A stretch of DNA of 64,000 nucleotides from Candidatus Aenigmatarchaeota archaeon (GCA_016931255.1 JAFGFG010000006.1:1-64000); one strand, 5' to 3'. Shown: positions 34,951-44,988, numbered from the stretch's first letter. Numbers and translations: made by a program. Notes: generated by a model not told the origin, from the sequence alone.

Positions 34951-34975
34951 TTCACGGGCAATATATGCATATTCA

Positions 34976-34988
34976 TTTCATCTGGAAA
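34976..34988 (-). promoter_or_regulatory. ORB-core element G
   Basis: TTTCCAGATGAAA on the minus strand matches the core, without a G-rich half. Confidence 0.4.
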
Positions 34989-35032
34989 TTTTCATGGAAA
35001 ACCGGCAACATTAGAGCATGTGTGAAGATGAA

Positions 35033-37684
35033 TTAACTGACTGCCACTGAAACGGGCCCCTCCGGTGTGGAAAATTTTAAAGACCCCCCGCATGAGCACT
35101 TTCCTGAGAGAGGCGGCCTTGCTGTCTTCATTCCGCAGGACATGCATATAAAGCCGTTTACATCAGACAGTTTGCCCTTTGTCACAGGCTCTGCACATAT
35201 ATTCTTGCTGTTGCTTATGACTTCAAAAAGTCCCATCTGCTTTCCCGCGCCGAGAAGCTCGTCCCTGCTTATGCCTATTGCAGTGAAAATCCTTTCAAGA
35301 GGCGGAAGCAGCTGATTGTCTATGTAATACTTCGAGTCAATCGAAAGCCCGTTTTCCCTGACAAAATTCGGGTCCTCTGCTCTCTTGGAAAGCAGCTCCA
35401 TTCCCTTGACTATCACATATCCTATCCTGTCGCCGACACCCGGAAGGTCCATATCATTTCGTTTTTCCATTTTTTTCACAACCTCGACGTGCGGCTGGAC
35501 ACCGGCGTATTTTTCAGGCCTTCTGGTGAGTGTTTTCGTTATGACAAGCTTCTCAAGGTCAACATCCCCGTCAAGAAGTCCCTTCACCACGTCCTTGAAA
35601 TACGAGACAGCCGCCTTGGTGTCGTTTTTCTTGAGTATGATTTCTATTATCTCTTTCATTGTCTCTCCTGTAAGCTCGCACCAGTCACGCCGCACAGTTT
35701 CTATACCCTTCATCACAATGTCGTCCTTCCATTCACCTGTTTTGTCCCTGAACATGGACCATCCCATGTAACGTTTCTTGGTCAGTGGGAGGAAGCGCTT
35801 GAACAGCTTTTCGAATTCCAGTTCCATTATGCCGGGAAGCCGTTCAGTCATCTTCTTCCCGATGTCCTTCCCGATTTTCTCCGCCTCTTCCATGCTTTCC
35901 GTAGGAACCTTTATCATTACGGAATCAGTGTCACCATAGACTACCTCATATCCGAAATCCTCTTCCATGGCCTTGACTGTACTGTGTATGGTTTCACGCC
36001 CGAAAGCTGTGACAGAACTGGCTATAGCGACATTGTAAATCTTTGCCCTCGTGTAGCCGAAATAGCCGTAGAAAGCATTAGCCAGCGTCTTTATCGCGAA
36101 CTGCTTCAGGTCGAGCATCTTTCTGGTCTTCTCATCAGCGTTCCTGACCATCTTCTTGACCTTGCTTCTCTCTTCCATAAGGTTCTCGAGTATACTCGGT
36201 ATTACGCCGCGTCTGACACCGGGCTTGACGAACATTGAGCCGTTTGGCGTGGTTATGTGTTCCACATTCTCATTTCCAATAAGAAGCGTGGTCGGGCATA
36301 TATTATATGTTCGTATAAGTGAAGGATACATGGACTTGAAGTCAAGCACAAGCACCATTGAATGGAGACCTTTCTTTGGCTCTATGACGAAGCCGCCTTT
36401 AAGGTCCTTGCTTTCATCATCACCGTTACCATTGGTTCTCTCTGCTATCTGCTCATTGTTCTTGGATGGTATGATAAAGCCTTCCTTGTTGAATACCTTC
36501 AAGTAGTAGTTTTCTATTCTCTGGCTTTCTCCTCCTTCCAGTACATCATTCAGGAGTGAGCCTGATATTTTTGAAAGCGCGATGTACTTGTCCATGAGGT
36601 CAAGCTTCGTGAGCAGCTTGAGTGCAAGTATGCTGTCCTGAAGGCAGTAATCAGCGAGTATCTGGTATTTTTCCTGAGACCCCCTCCAGAACTTTCCTAT
36701 CTCTGACTTCTTGACGTCCTTCTTCTCCTCTCCTATGAGGGCTTTCGAAACAAAGTCCAGTCCGTATCTTTTCAGGTTCCAGCCCTTCTTTATCATTGAG
36801 AATGAATCCGCAATTATGCGGCCCGTTATCGTTATCTTGTGGCGCCCCGCGAAGACATCGTCCCTAACTGACTTGGTTTTGCATCTTCCGAATACAGGCC
36901 GTATATTGTTCTTCTCCATCCTTTTCAGTATGTAGGGAAGGTCGTAACCGACAATGTTGAAGCCTGTCAGGACGTCAGCGTCGTATTCATTGATGATTTC
37001 CATGAAACGAATGAGCATGTCCTTTTCACTTGAGAGTGCTTCTATGCCATCTCCCGGCCTTGTGGAAAGTATAATTGATTTTGTTCTCCTGTAATCATCT
37101 GAGAATACAAGCGATATCAACGCAACAGGGTCTGTTTCGGAATCAGGCATAGAGCCCTCATTCTTTCCAACTGTCTCTATGTCGAAAGCGAGATACCTGA
37201 GCGGAGCATCCTCTTCGGTGTCAATTATTTCGAATTCCTTCATCTGGACAAGTCTCTGCGCTGATACACTCGTAGTGTTTATGCCATTGCTTTCTTTCGT
37301 GCTTATCCAGCGCATTCCGCCTATGTCCGAATCATTCATCCACCTGTACTTGAAAAGTATATCAGCCTCGTATGTGCTTATACCCTTCTTCTTCAGCGCC
37401 TCACGCACCTCGACTGTCTTGGCCGGATTCTTAAGTGTTATCTTCCAGACATCGCGCGGCTCCTGATATCCCATAGGAAGGGTTCTTTTCACTTTTTCAA
37501 CGCCGTGTATGCTCGGAAGTCCTTCAAGGCTTTCGTTTATGTCATCGCTTGCCGCATAGAAATAGGGAAGGAATCCCTCATAGAAACCGCAGACGCTTTT
37601 TCCTTCCATGTCCTTTCCGAATATACGCAGAACCGGTCGTTCATTGACCATTACATAGTCGACATCCAGTATCTGAAATTCCAT
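35033..37684 (-). CDS. polB: Family B DNA polymerase with C-terminal zinc finger
   Basis: The 883-residue product has all motifs. Exo I AFDIETVG, Exo II GFNIVGYDLP and Exo III YCLQDSIL form the proofreading site. Polymerase motif A is DFKSMYPSLI, motif B KTLANAFYGYFG and motif C YGDTDSV, then KKRYMGW. A Cys4 zinc finger (CMSCGMK…CSCGG) ends the protein, which makes it longer than the usual 770-800. Such fingers are typical of eukaryotic-type and some archaeal B polymerases. Its gene converges on the origin arm 2 and diverges from NAC. It is the replicative or repair polymerase of this lineage; which role depends on whether PolD is intact. Confidence 0.95.
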   Translation of the reverse strand: MEFQILDVDYVMVNERPVLRIFGKDMEGKSVCGFYEGFLPYFYAASDDINESLEGLPSIHGVEKVKRTLPMGYQEPRDVWKITLKNPAKTVEVREALKKKGISTYEADILFKYRWMNDSDIGGMRWISTKESNGINTTSVSAQRLVQMKEFEIIDTEEDAPLRYLAFDIETVGKNEGSMPDSETDPVALISLVFSDDYRRTKSIILSTRPGDGIEALSSEKDMLIRFMEIINEYDADVLTGFNIVGYDLPYILKRMEKNNIRPVFGRCKTKSVRDDVFAGRHKITITGRIIADSFSMIKKGWNLKRYGLDFVSKALIGEEKKDVKKSEIGKFWRGSQEKYQILADYCLQDSILALKLLTKLDLMDKYIALSKISGSLLNDVLEGGESQRIENYYLKVFNKEGFIIPSKNNEQIAERTNGNGDDESKDLKGGFVIEPKKGLHSMVLVLDFKSMYPSLIRTYNICPTTLLIGNENVEHITTPNGSMFVKPGVRRGVIPSILENLMEERSKVKKMVRNADEKTRKMLDLKQFAIKTLANAFYGYFGYTRAKIYNVAIASSVTAFGRETIHSTVKAMEEDFGYEVVYGDTDSVMIKVPTESMEEAEKIGKDIGKKMTERLPGIMELEFEKLFKRFLPLTKKRYMGWSMFRDKTGEWKDDIVMKGIETVRRDWCELTGETMKEIIEIILKKNDTKAAVSYFKDVVKGLLDGDVDLEKLVITKTLTRRPEKYAGVQPHVEVVKKMEKRNDMDLPGVGDRIGYVIVKGMELLSKRAEDPNFVRENGLSIDSKYYIDNQLLPPLERIFTAIGISRDELLGAGKQMGLFEVISNSKNICAEPVTKGKLSDVNGFICMSCGMKTARPPLSGKCSCGGSLKFSTPEGPVSVAVS

Positions 37685-37780
37685 GAAAATTCACTTGGAT
37701 AAGAGATTGATTTTAACAAATAAAAACACCAATGTTCTTCGGTGGCTATAATGAAAAACCTAGGTTTGACAGTATGCTTG

Positions 37781-37794
37781 AAATATATTTAAAA
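37781..37794 (+). promoter_or_regulatory. TATA box of the NAC gene
   Basis: AAATATATTTAAAA lies about 21-34 bases before the ATG at 37815, so the mRNA has almost no leader. Confidence 0.5.
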
Positions 37795-37814
37795 CGGCGG
37801 TGCATTTGTTTATT

Positions 37815-38135
37815 ATGAGAATAAATCCGAAGCAGCTTGAGCGTGCGATGAAGCAGATGGGAATGCAGACCAAACAGATAGAAGCGGAAGAAGTCATAAT
37901 CAGGACCGCTGAGAAAGACATAGTCATAAGCAACCCCAATGTCACGCTGATGAATGCCATGGGGCAGGAATCATACCAGATAGTGGGGGATGCTGAGGAA
38001 AGGCCAAGAAGCAGGTTTGTGAACGAAGACGTCAAGATGGTCATGGAAAAAACAGGCGCCACCGAGGAAAAGGCAAGGAAAGCCCTGGAAGATGCCGGGG
38101 ACATAGCAACTGCGATTCTCAGCCTCAAGAACTGA
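37815..38135 (+). CDS. nac: Nascent polypeptide-associated complex protein (aNAC)
   Basis: The start is placed at MRINPKQLERAMKQMGM; an upstream GTG would run into the promoter. The 106-residue product has the NAC domain (about 1-60) and a C-terminal UBA domain (about 65-105, with VKMVMEKTGATEEKARKALEDAGD). The archaeal NAC is a homodimer that binds nascent chains at the ribosome. A T-rich tract follows the stop (38137-38145). Confidence 0.95.
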   Translation: MRINPKQLERAMKQMGMQTKQIEAEEVIIRTAEKDIVISNPNVTLMNAMGQESYQIVGDAEERPRSRFVNEDVKMVMEKTGATEEKARKALEDAGDIATAILSLKN

Positions 38136-38176
38136 TTTCTTTTATAATTAATAGCCGGAAGTCTCAATAATTATTC

Positions 38177-40768
38177 ATGCGCGACGAGTGGGAACGACTA
38201 AAGCTGACATCTGCATACAAGAAGCTTGAAAGCGGGAAAGACGGCATAACCGGTGATGAAGCAGCCATGAGGCTCGCAAAGCACGGAAAGAATGAAATAA
38301 CATCCACGAGCCATACATCTCCTTTGAGAATAATGATCTCCCAGTTCACATCGCCCCTGATAGTGATACTTATAGTCGCGGGACTGGTGTCGCTCGGCAT
38401 AGCGCTTCTTCCTGGTTCTGAACACACAATCATAGATTCGGCGCTCATACTGCTCATAGTCTTGGCTGTCGGTATTTCCGGTTTCTTTCAGGACTGGAAA
38501 GCTGAAAAGGCCATAGATGCGCTCAAAAAGATGTCCAGCCCGACAGCCAAAGTAATCAGAGACGGGACCATAATTTCAGTAAAAGCTGTTGACCTTGTTC
38601 CCGGTGATGTTGTAATAATCGAACCCGGAGACATCGTGCCTGCTGACGGAAAGATAATAGAATCCATGGGCATGATGATAGACGAGTCCATACTCACAGG
38701 AGAATCAAAGACTGTAAGAAAAGCTGCCGGGGATGTAGCCAGAATGAGCACGAGCCTCACATCCGGCCGCGGGAAGCTGCTGATTTTCGGGACAGGATTA
38801 CATACAGAAGTCGGAAGGCTCGCTGAGAAGATGGAAGAGATTGGCGAGACCAGGACACCCTTCCAGAATGAGCTGTCAGCTTTCAGCAAGAAAATATTCT
38901 GGATGGTGGGGATAATAGCAGCTGTCATGATGGCTGTGGGATATTTCAAATACGGATTATACGATGCATTCCTCATTTCCATATCCCTTGCTGTTGCTGC
39001 GATACCTGAGGGGCTTCCTGCAGTCGTGACACTGGCGCTCGCGCTTGGCGCAAAGTCCATGGCCAGTAACAACGCGCTGATAAGGAAACTGGCTGTAGCC
39101 GAGTCTGTAGGCTCTGTGAACGTCATATGCACAGACAAGACAGGCACACTAACGAAAAACAGAATGTCTGTCACAAAAATGTATTTCGATGATGTTGTTT
39201 TCGATTCTGCGGCACTGAATGATTCTGATAAGGGGAGAATGGAGAAGCTCATGCTCTGCGGCACACTGTGCAATGATTCGCGCTTCATGCAGGGTGACGG
39301 CACTGAAAGGAAGATGACAGGAGACCAGACCGAGGTGGCGATAGCTGAATTCGCAATAAATAACGGTGTAGACTATGATGGATTGAGGGGAAAATACAAG
39401 AGAATAAATGAGATTTCATTCACATCGAAGCGGAAGATGATGAGTGTGCTTTGCAGGCATCAAAATGAGAACGTTGTATTCACCAAGGGAGCTCCTGAGG
39501 TTGTTCTGAATCACTGCACGCGTATGCTTTTTGGAGGAAAGATTGTAAAGCTGGACAGGAAAAGAAAGGAGAAGATACTCAAGCAGAACACGCAATTTGC
39601 ATCGCATGCCCTCAGGGTTCTTGCTTTTTCATACAAGAAAGCCAGCGGCAGCATTTCCGAGGAAGAAATGGAAAGCGATATGATATTCATAGGTCTTGAG
39701 GGCATGCTGGACCCACCAAGGGATGAGGTGAAGGATGCCCTTGCTGACTGCGCAACCGCAGGCATAAGAGTCGTCATGATAACCGGTGACAACATAGAGA
39801 CAGCGAAGGCGATAGCCAATGAGATAGGGCTCAGCAGCACCAGCGCGATATCCGGCGATGACATCGGGAAGATGAGCGATGCAGACCTTCGGAAGGTGCT
39901 TGATGCAGGTGCCAATATTTTTGCCAGGACATCGCCTTTTGACAAGCTGAGGATACTTGAGATACTCCAAAAGGATAATCGTGTCATAATGACAGGAGAC
40001 GGCGTGAACGATGTGCTGGCACTGAAGAAGGCCGATGTCGGCATTGCAATGGGTGAGAGGGGCACGGAAGTGGCCAAGGAGGCGAGCGACATCATACTCC
40101 TCGACGACAACTTCACGAGCATAAGAAATGCTGTCCGAGAAGGCAGGCGCATATTCGACAACATAAGGAAGTTCGTGAATTACCTCCTCAGCTGCAATCT
40201 CGCAGAGGTGTTCGTTATCTTCCTGGGGACAATGATTTTCTCAATGAATGACCCCATAATGCTTCCGGTTCATATACTCTGGATAAACCTGCTCACTGAC
40301 GGAATGCCTGCACTTGCGCTTGGAGTAGACCCTGCGCTTCCGAATACAATGAAAAGAAAGCCAAGGGAAATCGGCGACAGCATACTCGACAGGAAAACAT
40401 TCTACAATGTAATGGCAATGGGTCTCAACATGGGAATAATCCTTCTTCTCGTATTCACAATGACACTTTCATCAGGACTGGAGACCGCAAGGACAACACT
40501 TTTCATGGGTTTCGTGTTATACGAGTTCATGAGAATAGCTGTCATAAGGCACCAGGAAGAGCTGGGAATCTTTGACAATAAGATGATTTTGGTCACACTT
40601 ATGGTGTCCCTGATACTCCAGTTGACAGTAATATACAGCCCGCTGAATGCATACTTCTCACTGGTTCCTCTTGGGTTATACGAGTGGTCAGTACTTCTGG
40701 CATTCGCTGCTGTCGGATGGATGACATCCATTGGCTTATCTAGGATTGTGACCAGAAAAACCAAATAA
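38177..40768 (+). CDS. P-type Ca2+-transporting-like ATPase (P2A)
   Basis: The 863-residue product has an N-terminal cation ATPase segment, TGES (LTGES), the phosphorylation motif CTDKTGTLT (Asp about residue 319), the nucleotide-domain motif FTKGAPE and the hinge TGDGVNDVLALKKADVGIAMG. Membrane helix 4 carries PEGLPAVVTLALALG and helix 6 NLLTDGMPALALG, as in SERCA/PMR1-type calcium pumps. It is followed within 25 bp by a cation/Ca2+ exchanger, so both probably control cytosolic Ca2+. Other cations cannot be excluded. Confidence 0.9.
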   Translation: MRDEWERLKLTSAYKKLESGKDGITGDEAAMRLAKHGKNEITSTSHTSPLRIMISQFTSPLIVILIVAGLVSLGIALLPGSEHTIIDSALILLIVLAVGISGFFQDWKAEKAIDALKKMSSPTAKVIRDGTIISVKAVDLVPGDVVIIEPGDIVPADGKIIESMGMMIDESILTGESKTVRKAAGDVARMSTSLTSGRGKLLIFGTGLHTEVGRLAEKMEEIGETRTPFQNELSAFSKKIFWMVGIIAAVMMAVGYFKYGLYDAFLISISLAVAAIPEGLPAVVTLALALGAKSMASNNALIRKLAVAESVGSVNVICTDKTGTLTKNRMSVTKMYFDDVVFDSAALNDSDKGRMEKLMLCGTLCNDSRFMQGDGTERKMTGDQTEVAIAEFAINNGVDYDGLRGKYKRINEISFTSKRKMMSVLCRHQNENVVFTKGAPEVVLNHCTRMLFGGKIVKLDRKRKEKILKQNTQFASHALRVLAFSYKKASGSISEEEMESDMIFIGLEGMLDPPRDEVKDALADCATAGIRVVMITGDNIETAKAIANEIGLSSTSAISGDDIGKMSDADLRKVLDAGANIFARTSPFDKLRILEILQKDNRVIMTGDGVNDVLALKKADVGIAMGERGTEVAKEASDIILLDDNFTSIRNAVREGRRIFDNIRKFVNYLLSCNLAEVFVIFLGTMIFSMNDPIMLPVHILWINLLTDGMPALALGVDPALPNTMKRKPREIGDSILDRKTFYNVMAMGLNMGIILLLVFTMTLSSGLETARTTLFMGFVLYEFMRIAVIRHQEELGIFDNKMILVTLMVSLILQLTVIYSPLNAYFSLVPLGLYEWSVLLAFAAVGWMTSIGLSRIVTRKTK

Positions 40769-40792
40769 AAGAAACATTCACAATGATTACTT

Positions 40793-41725
40793 ATGGAGTT
40801 TACAACAGATTTTATATTTTTTGCAATAGGACTTCTTGTCCTTCTCAAAGGAGCTTCCATTTTCACAGACAATGCCTCAAGGATAGCCAAGAGCATAGGT
40901 GTTTCAGATATAGTGATAGGGCTGACGTTGGTTGCATTCACCACGTCGCTCCCTGAGCTTGCTGTCAGCGTGCTGTCGGCTTTCAGGGGAATTCCCGGCA
41001 TAGCACTTGGAAATGTAATAGGGTCTAATATAGCCAACATAGGGCTTGTCCTTGGGATTGCAGCGATAGTCACACCGGGCATAGCCACGAGAAAGAGCGA
41101 GCTCAGGCAGAGCTACATAATGATTATCGTCACCTTCATAGCTACACTGTTCCTTTTAGATGGACTGACACCGATAGACGGTATAATCCTTATCGCAGGG
41201 CTGTTCGGTTATGTCTACTATCTCTACAAGGACAAAGACCTTAAGGAAAACATAATAGAGAAAATCGTTGACAGAAGCAGCCTTCCAAAGGGGCTGACGC
41301 TATGCCTGATAGGTGCAGCGGGCGTCCTCATTGGAGCTGAACTGATGGTCAGCGCAAGTACAAGCATCGCATCAGGATTCGGAATAACCGAATCTGTAAT
41401 AGGGCTTACTATCATAGCAATAGGGACATCGCTCCCTGAGATGGCAACATCCATAACAGCAGCTTTCAAGAAGCTCGAGGGGATTGCCTTGGGCAACATC
41501 ATAGGAAGCAACATATTCAATCTCATGATGGTGATGGGTCTCTCGGCAATAGCAGGTACAATGCCTGCAGACTTCTCCATAATATCGCAGAGTGTTCCTG
41601 TTATGATAATGTTATCTGTAATACTGGTTATACTCATGAAGACTGAAAACAAGCTTGGCCGTGTTGAAGGAATAGCACTCCTCTCGATATATTCCTTCTT
41701 CATATACATGAAGTTCTTCCTCTGA
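40793..41725 (+). CDS. Cation/Ca2+ exchanger (CaxA/NCX family)
   Basis: The 310-residue product has about ten membrane helices in two inverted halves, each with the alpha-repeat signature: GLTLVAFTTSLPELAVS and GLTIIAIGTSLPEMATS, followed by GNVIGSNIANIG and GNIIGSNIFNLM. These are the Na+/Ca2+ exchanger ion-binding segments. It is 24 bp after the Ca2+-ATPase and probably forms a unit with it. Confidence 0.93.
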   Translation: MEFTTDFIFFAIGLLVLLKGASIFTDNASRIAKSIGVSDIVIGLTLVAFTTSLPELAVSVLSAFRGIPGIALGNVIGSNIANIGLVLGIAAIVTPGIATRKSELRQSYIMIIVTFIATLFLLDGLTPIDGIILIAGLFGYVYYLYKDKDLKENIIEKIVDRSSLPKGLTLCLIGAAGVLIGAELMVSASTSIASGFGITESVIGLTIIAIGTSLPEMATSITAAFKKLEGIALGNIIGSNIFNLMMVMGLSAIAGTMPADFSIISQSVPVMIMLSVILVILMKTENKLGRVEGIALLSIYSFFIYMKFFL

Positions 41726-41764
41726 GATTACAGATTTAAACCTCTGCTCCAGAATTTACATAAT

Positions 41765-43972
41765 ATGAATCTGGACGATATTCTTATCAGGCTGGGCCTA
41801 AAGGAGGAATCGAAGGCCAAGTCCGCCATGAATTTTGTTATCAAGAACTGGTGGGTATGGTGTCTCATAGCCATAACAGTGTTCTCGTTCTGGACAAGGA
41901 TGATACCTGCGAAGTACGGCGAGCTCCAGGCGCTTGACCCATTCTACGCATACAGAATAAACGAGCTGATGCTTCAAAACAACCTTCAGGTGCCTGAATT
42001 CGACCCGATAAGGTACTGGCCTGATGGTGTCCCGATTGAGAAATACGGGCCGCTGATGTACTTCTATGTGCCTGTGATGCTGTACGTAGCCATGGGCTCA
42101 GTAGGCATCACTATGACATACCTGAACTTCGCCATAATGTATCCCGCTCTCATGGGTGCTCTTTCCGTATTAATAATGTTCTTCCTCGCAAGGGAGATAT
42201 TCGATGACAAAAACGCAGGCCTCTTCAGTGCATTCTTCCTTGCGACTGTTCCGGGATACATTGCCCGTACATCAGCAGGATTCTTCGACAAGGAAGCAAC
42301 AGGAGGGACATTCCTGCTTCTTGCTATCCTCTTGTTTGTGCTGGCATACAAGAGGAACTCATGGAAATACGGTGCACTTTCCGCAATAGCAGTCTTTGTT
42401 TCAATGGGCTCATGGGGCGGCGCGCAGTTCATCATATACATAGTTTCGATTTTCGCCGTAGTCATGTTGCTGTTAAACAAGTTCAGCAGGAACATGATAC
42501 CATCGGTAATATTTGTGCTTCTTTCAGCAGTTGCCACACAGCGCCTTTTCCTAGGTCTTGACCTGACAATCGAGCAGATTATCGCGATTGTGACAATTTT
42601 AATGATTCTCATACGATATGCTGCAGAGCGTTATGAAATAATCAAAAAGGAACAGTTCATCTACATCGCGCCTGTGATAATTGTTTCAATCATACTCTTC
42701 ATGCTTGTCGGCTCCATGTTCTCAGACACCCTGTGGTACATGGTAAACAGGGCGATAGGCCTTGTTGTAATTTCAGAACAAGGTGTCATAGCAAGCACAG
42801 TTGCAGAGCAGATGCCAGGCTCATGGAGCGATATAACATCCAGGACTGACATAGGATTCGGGCTGAACATACTTCCGGCACTTGCGCCTTACAGCATGCT
42901 CCTGAGTGTGTGGTTCCTGATGATGCTTGGCATAATTTTTGCCGCATATACTGTCTACACTGAAAAGAACATGCTGATCATGATACCTGTCTTCTGGCTG
43001 CTGATGTCCGTGCAGACAGTGTTATACATGGTCAGGCTCGTCTTCTTCCTCGGGCCGCCTGCTGCGATAATGGCCGGCTACTGCGTGGCTCAGCTCATTA
43101 AGCTCCTGATGAAATACAACTTCACAGCGTCCGTAAAAGGCAAAGACATCAAGCTGCTGGCCATTCCGCTGGTGATTTTCGTCTCGCTTGTGATACTTTC
43201 CAATGCGGTCACAGGATACGTGTTCTGCAACTCTCTTGGCCCGTCCTACAACCAGTACTGGGATGAATCAATGACATTCATGAAGGAGAACACCGCAGCG
43301 AATGCGTCAATACTTTCATGGTGGGACTTCGGCTACTGGTTCCAGACAAGGGGAGAGCGCCCGAGCATAGCGGACGGCGGAAACATAAACGGCACTGTCA
43401 ATCACCAGATAGCTGAATGGTACATTGACAGGAGCGACAACTGGACATCTTACAGAAGCTGGCTGAAAAGCAAGCAGGTTGACTACATACTCATGGACTA
43501 TACGCTTCCGGGAAAATACGGCGCCATATCCAAGATAGGCACCCACGGGAAAACCATCATAGGAATGCTGCAGATGCAGTATACAGGCGAATATCCGCAG
43601 GAGAACAAGACAATAGCTGAATTCAAGTCCGGCCAGTATGTGGTGTGGCTGCCCATGGGCTCAGGCGGAAACGTGGTAGGGGCACCACTTTTCATGGTCA
43701 CGAACGGGGAGCAGTACCTTGGAAGGAGCTACATACAGGACATGTGCACCACCAATGGAATAATAAGGATACCTGTTGAGGACGAGTCGAGCATAATACC
43801 GGGATGCGTAACCATAACATCTTATGGACTCTTTTACATACCACCGGAAGCGGAGTTCTCGACATTCACGAACCTCATGTTCATGGACGGCTACGGCATA
43901 CCGGACGTGGAGAAGGTGTTCGACAACCAGCTGATAAAGATATACAGGCTTGAGATAAACGAGAGCATTTAA
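41765..43972 (+). CDS. aglB: AglB/STT3 oligosaccharyltransferase
   Basis: The 735-residue product has about 12-13 membrane helices (to about residue 470) and a C-terminal globular domain. Motifs: LDPFYAYR near the start, FDKEATGG (second acidic motif), the WWDFGYW signature (about residue 518) and DYTLPGK, likely the DK-type motif. It transfers a lipid-linked glycan to Asn in secreted proteins, such as the many surface proteins of this window. It converges with the minus-strand sugar-synthesis operon, sharing the TTAA of the two stops. Confidence 0.95.
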   Translation: MNLDDILIRLGLKEESKAKSAMNFVIKNWWVWCLIAITVFSFWTRMIPAKYGELQALDPFYAYRINELMLQNNLQVPEFDPIRYWPDGVPIEKYGPLMYFYVPVMLYVAMGSVGITMTYLNFAIMYPALMGALSVLIMFFLAREIFDDKNAGLFSAFFLATVPGYIARTSAGFFDKEATGGTFLLLAILLFVLAYKRNSWKYGALSAIAVFVSMGSWGGAQFIIYIVSIFAVVMLLLNKFSRNMIPSVIFVLLSAVATQRLFLGLDLTIEQIIAIVTILMILIRYAAERYEIIKKEQFIYIAPVIIVSIILFMLVGSMFSDTLWYMVNRAIGLVVISEQGVIASTVAEQMPGSWSDITSRTDIGFGLNILPALAPYSMLLSVWFLMMLGIIFAAYTVYTEKNMLIMIPVFWLLMSVQTVLYMVRLVFFLGPPAAIMAGYCVAQLIKLLMKYNFTASVKGKDIKLLAIPLVIFVSLVILSNAVTGYVFCNSLGPSYNQYWDESMTFMKENTAANASILSWWDFGYWFQTRGERPSIADGGNINGTVNHQIAEWYIDRSDNWTSYRSWLKSKQVDYILMDYTLPGKYGAISKIGTHGKTIIGMLQMQYTGEYPQENKTIAEFKSGQYVVWLPMGSGGNVVGAPLFMVTNGEQYLGRSYIQDMCTTNGIIRIPVEDESSIIPGCVTITSYGLFYIPPEAEFSTFTNLMFMDGYGIPDVEKVFDNQLIKIYRLEINESI

Positions 43973-44988
43973 CTGGACGGCGACCAGATTGACAGGGCTA
44001 TAAGCGCAAGCACAAACTCTGTGAGGAAGACCATAAGAACTACGTCCCTTTCATAGACCTTCTTTTTGAACACCTTCAGGAGCTTTATCATCAGGTGCGT
44101 GAAATCATAGACCTTTCCGTAAGGCATGTCAAGGCTTCCGTCCTTGTTCACCTTTCCGAAAGCTTCGATATTATTCACCTTGTCTATAAACCTGAATCTC
44201 ACGAACATGAGGACATCGAAAAAGAAGGGAATGAAAAGTATCAAAGCGAATTTCTCCATGTTTCCGAGAATTGCCACCACAGCTATTGTCGCGCCGACTG
44301 CATATGTCAGGCTGTCCCCCGGGAAGATACGTGCAGGGACCTTATTGAACCAGAGGAATGCAAGAAGCGAAAAAGCCACTATAAGAGCTATCATGCTGAC
44401 CCATCCTGCTCCGGACAGCCATGAAATCAGTGCCAGTGTCGAAAGTATTATTGCGCCTGTGCCGGCTTCCATTCCGTTGTACCCGGCGAGCATGTTATAT
44501 CCGTTGGTTGCCCCTATTATTCCCAGAGGCACCAGCAAAAGCGGGAAGAACATACCAAAGTCAACGAAACCGAGGAACGGTATGTTCATGATGGATTCTC
44601 CTGCATTCACAATTGCTAGCGGTATGGCTATGGGGATTGTCAGAAGGACTTTTGTCCGCTGCGTCATGCCGGACTTCCAACCGAGAATGTCATCTATGAA
44701 ACCGACGAATCCTGCAAGAAGTATGGTTGTCAGCGCAGCGAATATCTCAACAGCACCCACTTCTGATGAAAAATAGAATGTGTTCAGGAATATGTAAATC
44801 AGTATGCCTGAAACAGCGCCGGCGATTACCGTGACGCCGCCCGCCTCAGGAACTTTCCGCCTGTCATACTTGTTCATGTCCTTTCCCTCGAGTCCCATTC
44901 CCGTTGCCTTATTCATCCATCTGGGCACCAAAAGGAATGTCGTCAGGAATGACACGGAGAGGCATATGAAGAGTGTTAAATCAGCCAT
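43969..44988 (-). CDS. aglH: Polyprenyl-phosphate GlcNAc-1-P transferase-like (AglH/ALG7/MraY family)
   Basis: The 339-residue product has about ten membrane helices. It carries family motifs: DDILGWKSGM (loop Asp pair), NGYNMLAGYNGMEAGTG and FPGDSLTYAVGA. It attaches the first sugar phosphate to dolichol phosphate and so starts the N-glycan. Its start is directly next to the acetyltransferase stop (operon). The exact sugar is inferred from the neighbours. Confidence 0.88.
   Translation of the reverse strand: MADLTLFICLSVSFLTTFLLVPRWMNKATGMGLEGKDMNKYDRRKVPEAGGVTVIAGAVSGILIYIFLNTFYFSSEVGAVEIFAALTTILLAGFVGFIDDILGWKSGMTQRTKVLLTIPIAIPLAIVNAGESIMNIPFLGFVDFGMFFPLLLVPLGIIGATNGYNMLAGYNGMEAGTGAIILSTLALISWLSGAGWVSMIALIVAFSLLAFLWFNKVPARIFPGDSLTYAVGATIAVVAILGNMEKFALILFIPFFFDVLMFVRFRFIDKVNNIEAFGKVNKDGSLDMPYGKVYDFTHLMIKLLKVFKKKVYERDVVLMVFLTEFVLALIALSIWSPSS

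Larger units (their letters stand above)
34777..35032. other. Replication origin, arm 2: second ORB-like cluster before PolB
   Basis: The 256-bp gap between the TctA-like gene and the end of PolB has no gene. It contains two full ORB-like elements (34824-34850 and 34921-34950, minus) and weaker core matches (34976-34988 and 34991-35000). It also shares AAAAACACCA (34906-34915) with the first arm and with the polB/NAC gap. Confidence 0.6.

Noticed and set aside
39511-40164. Long antisense frame inside the P-type ATPase
   Set aside because: The sense frame has all ATPase motifs; the antisense product has low-complexity Ser/Ile content typical of shadow frames.
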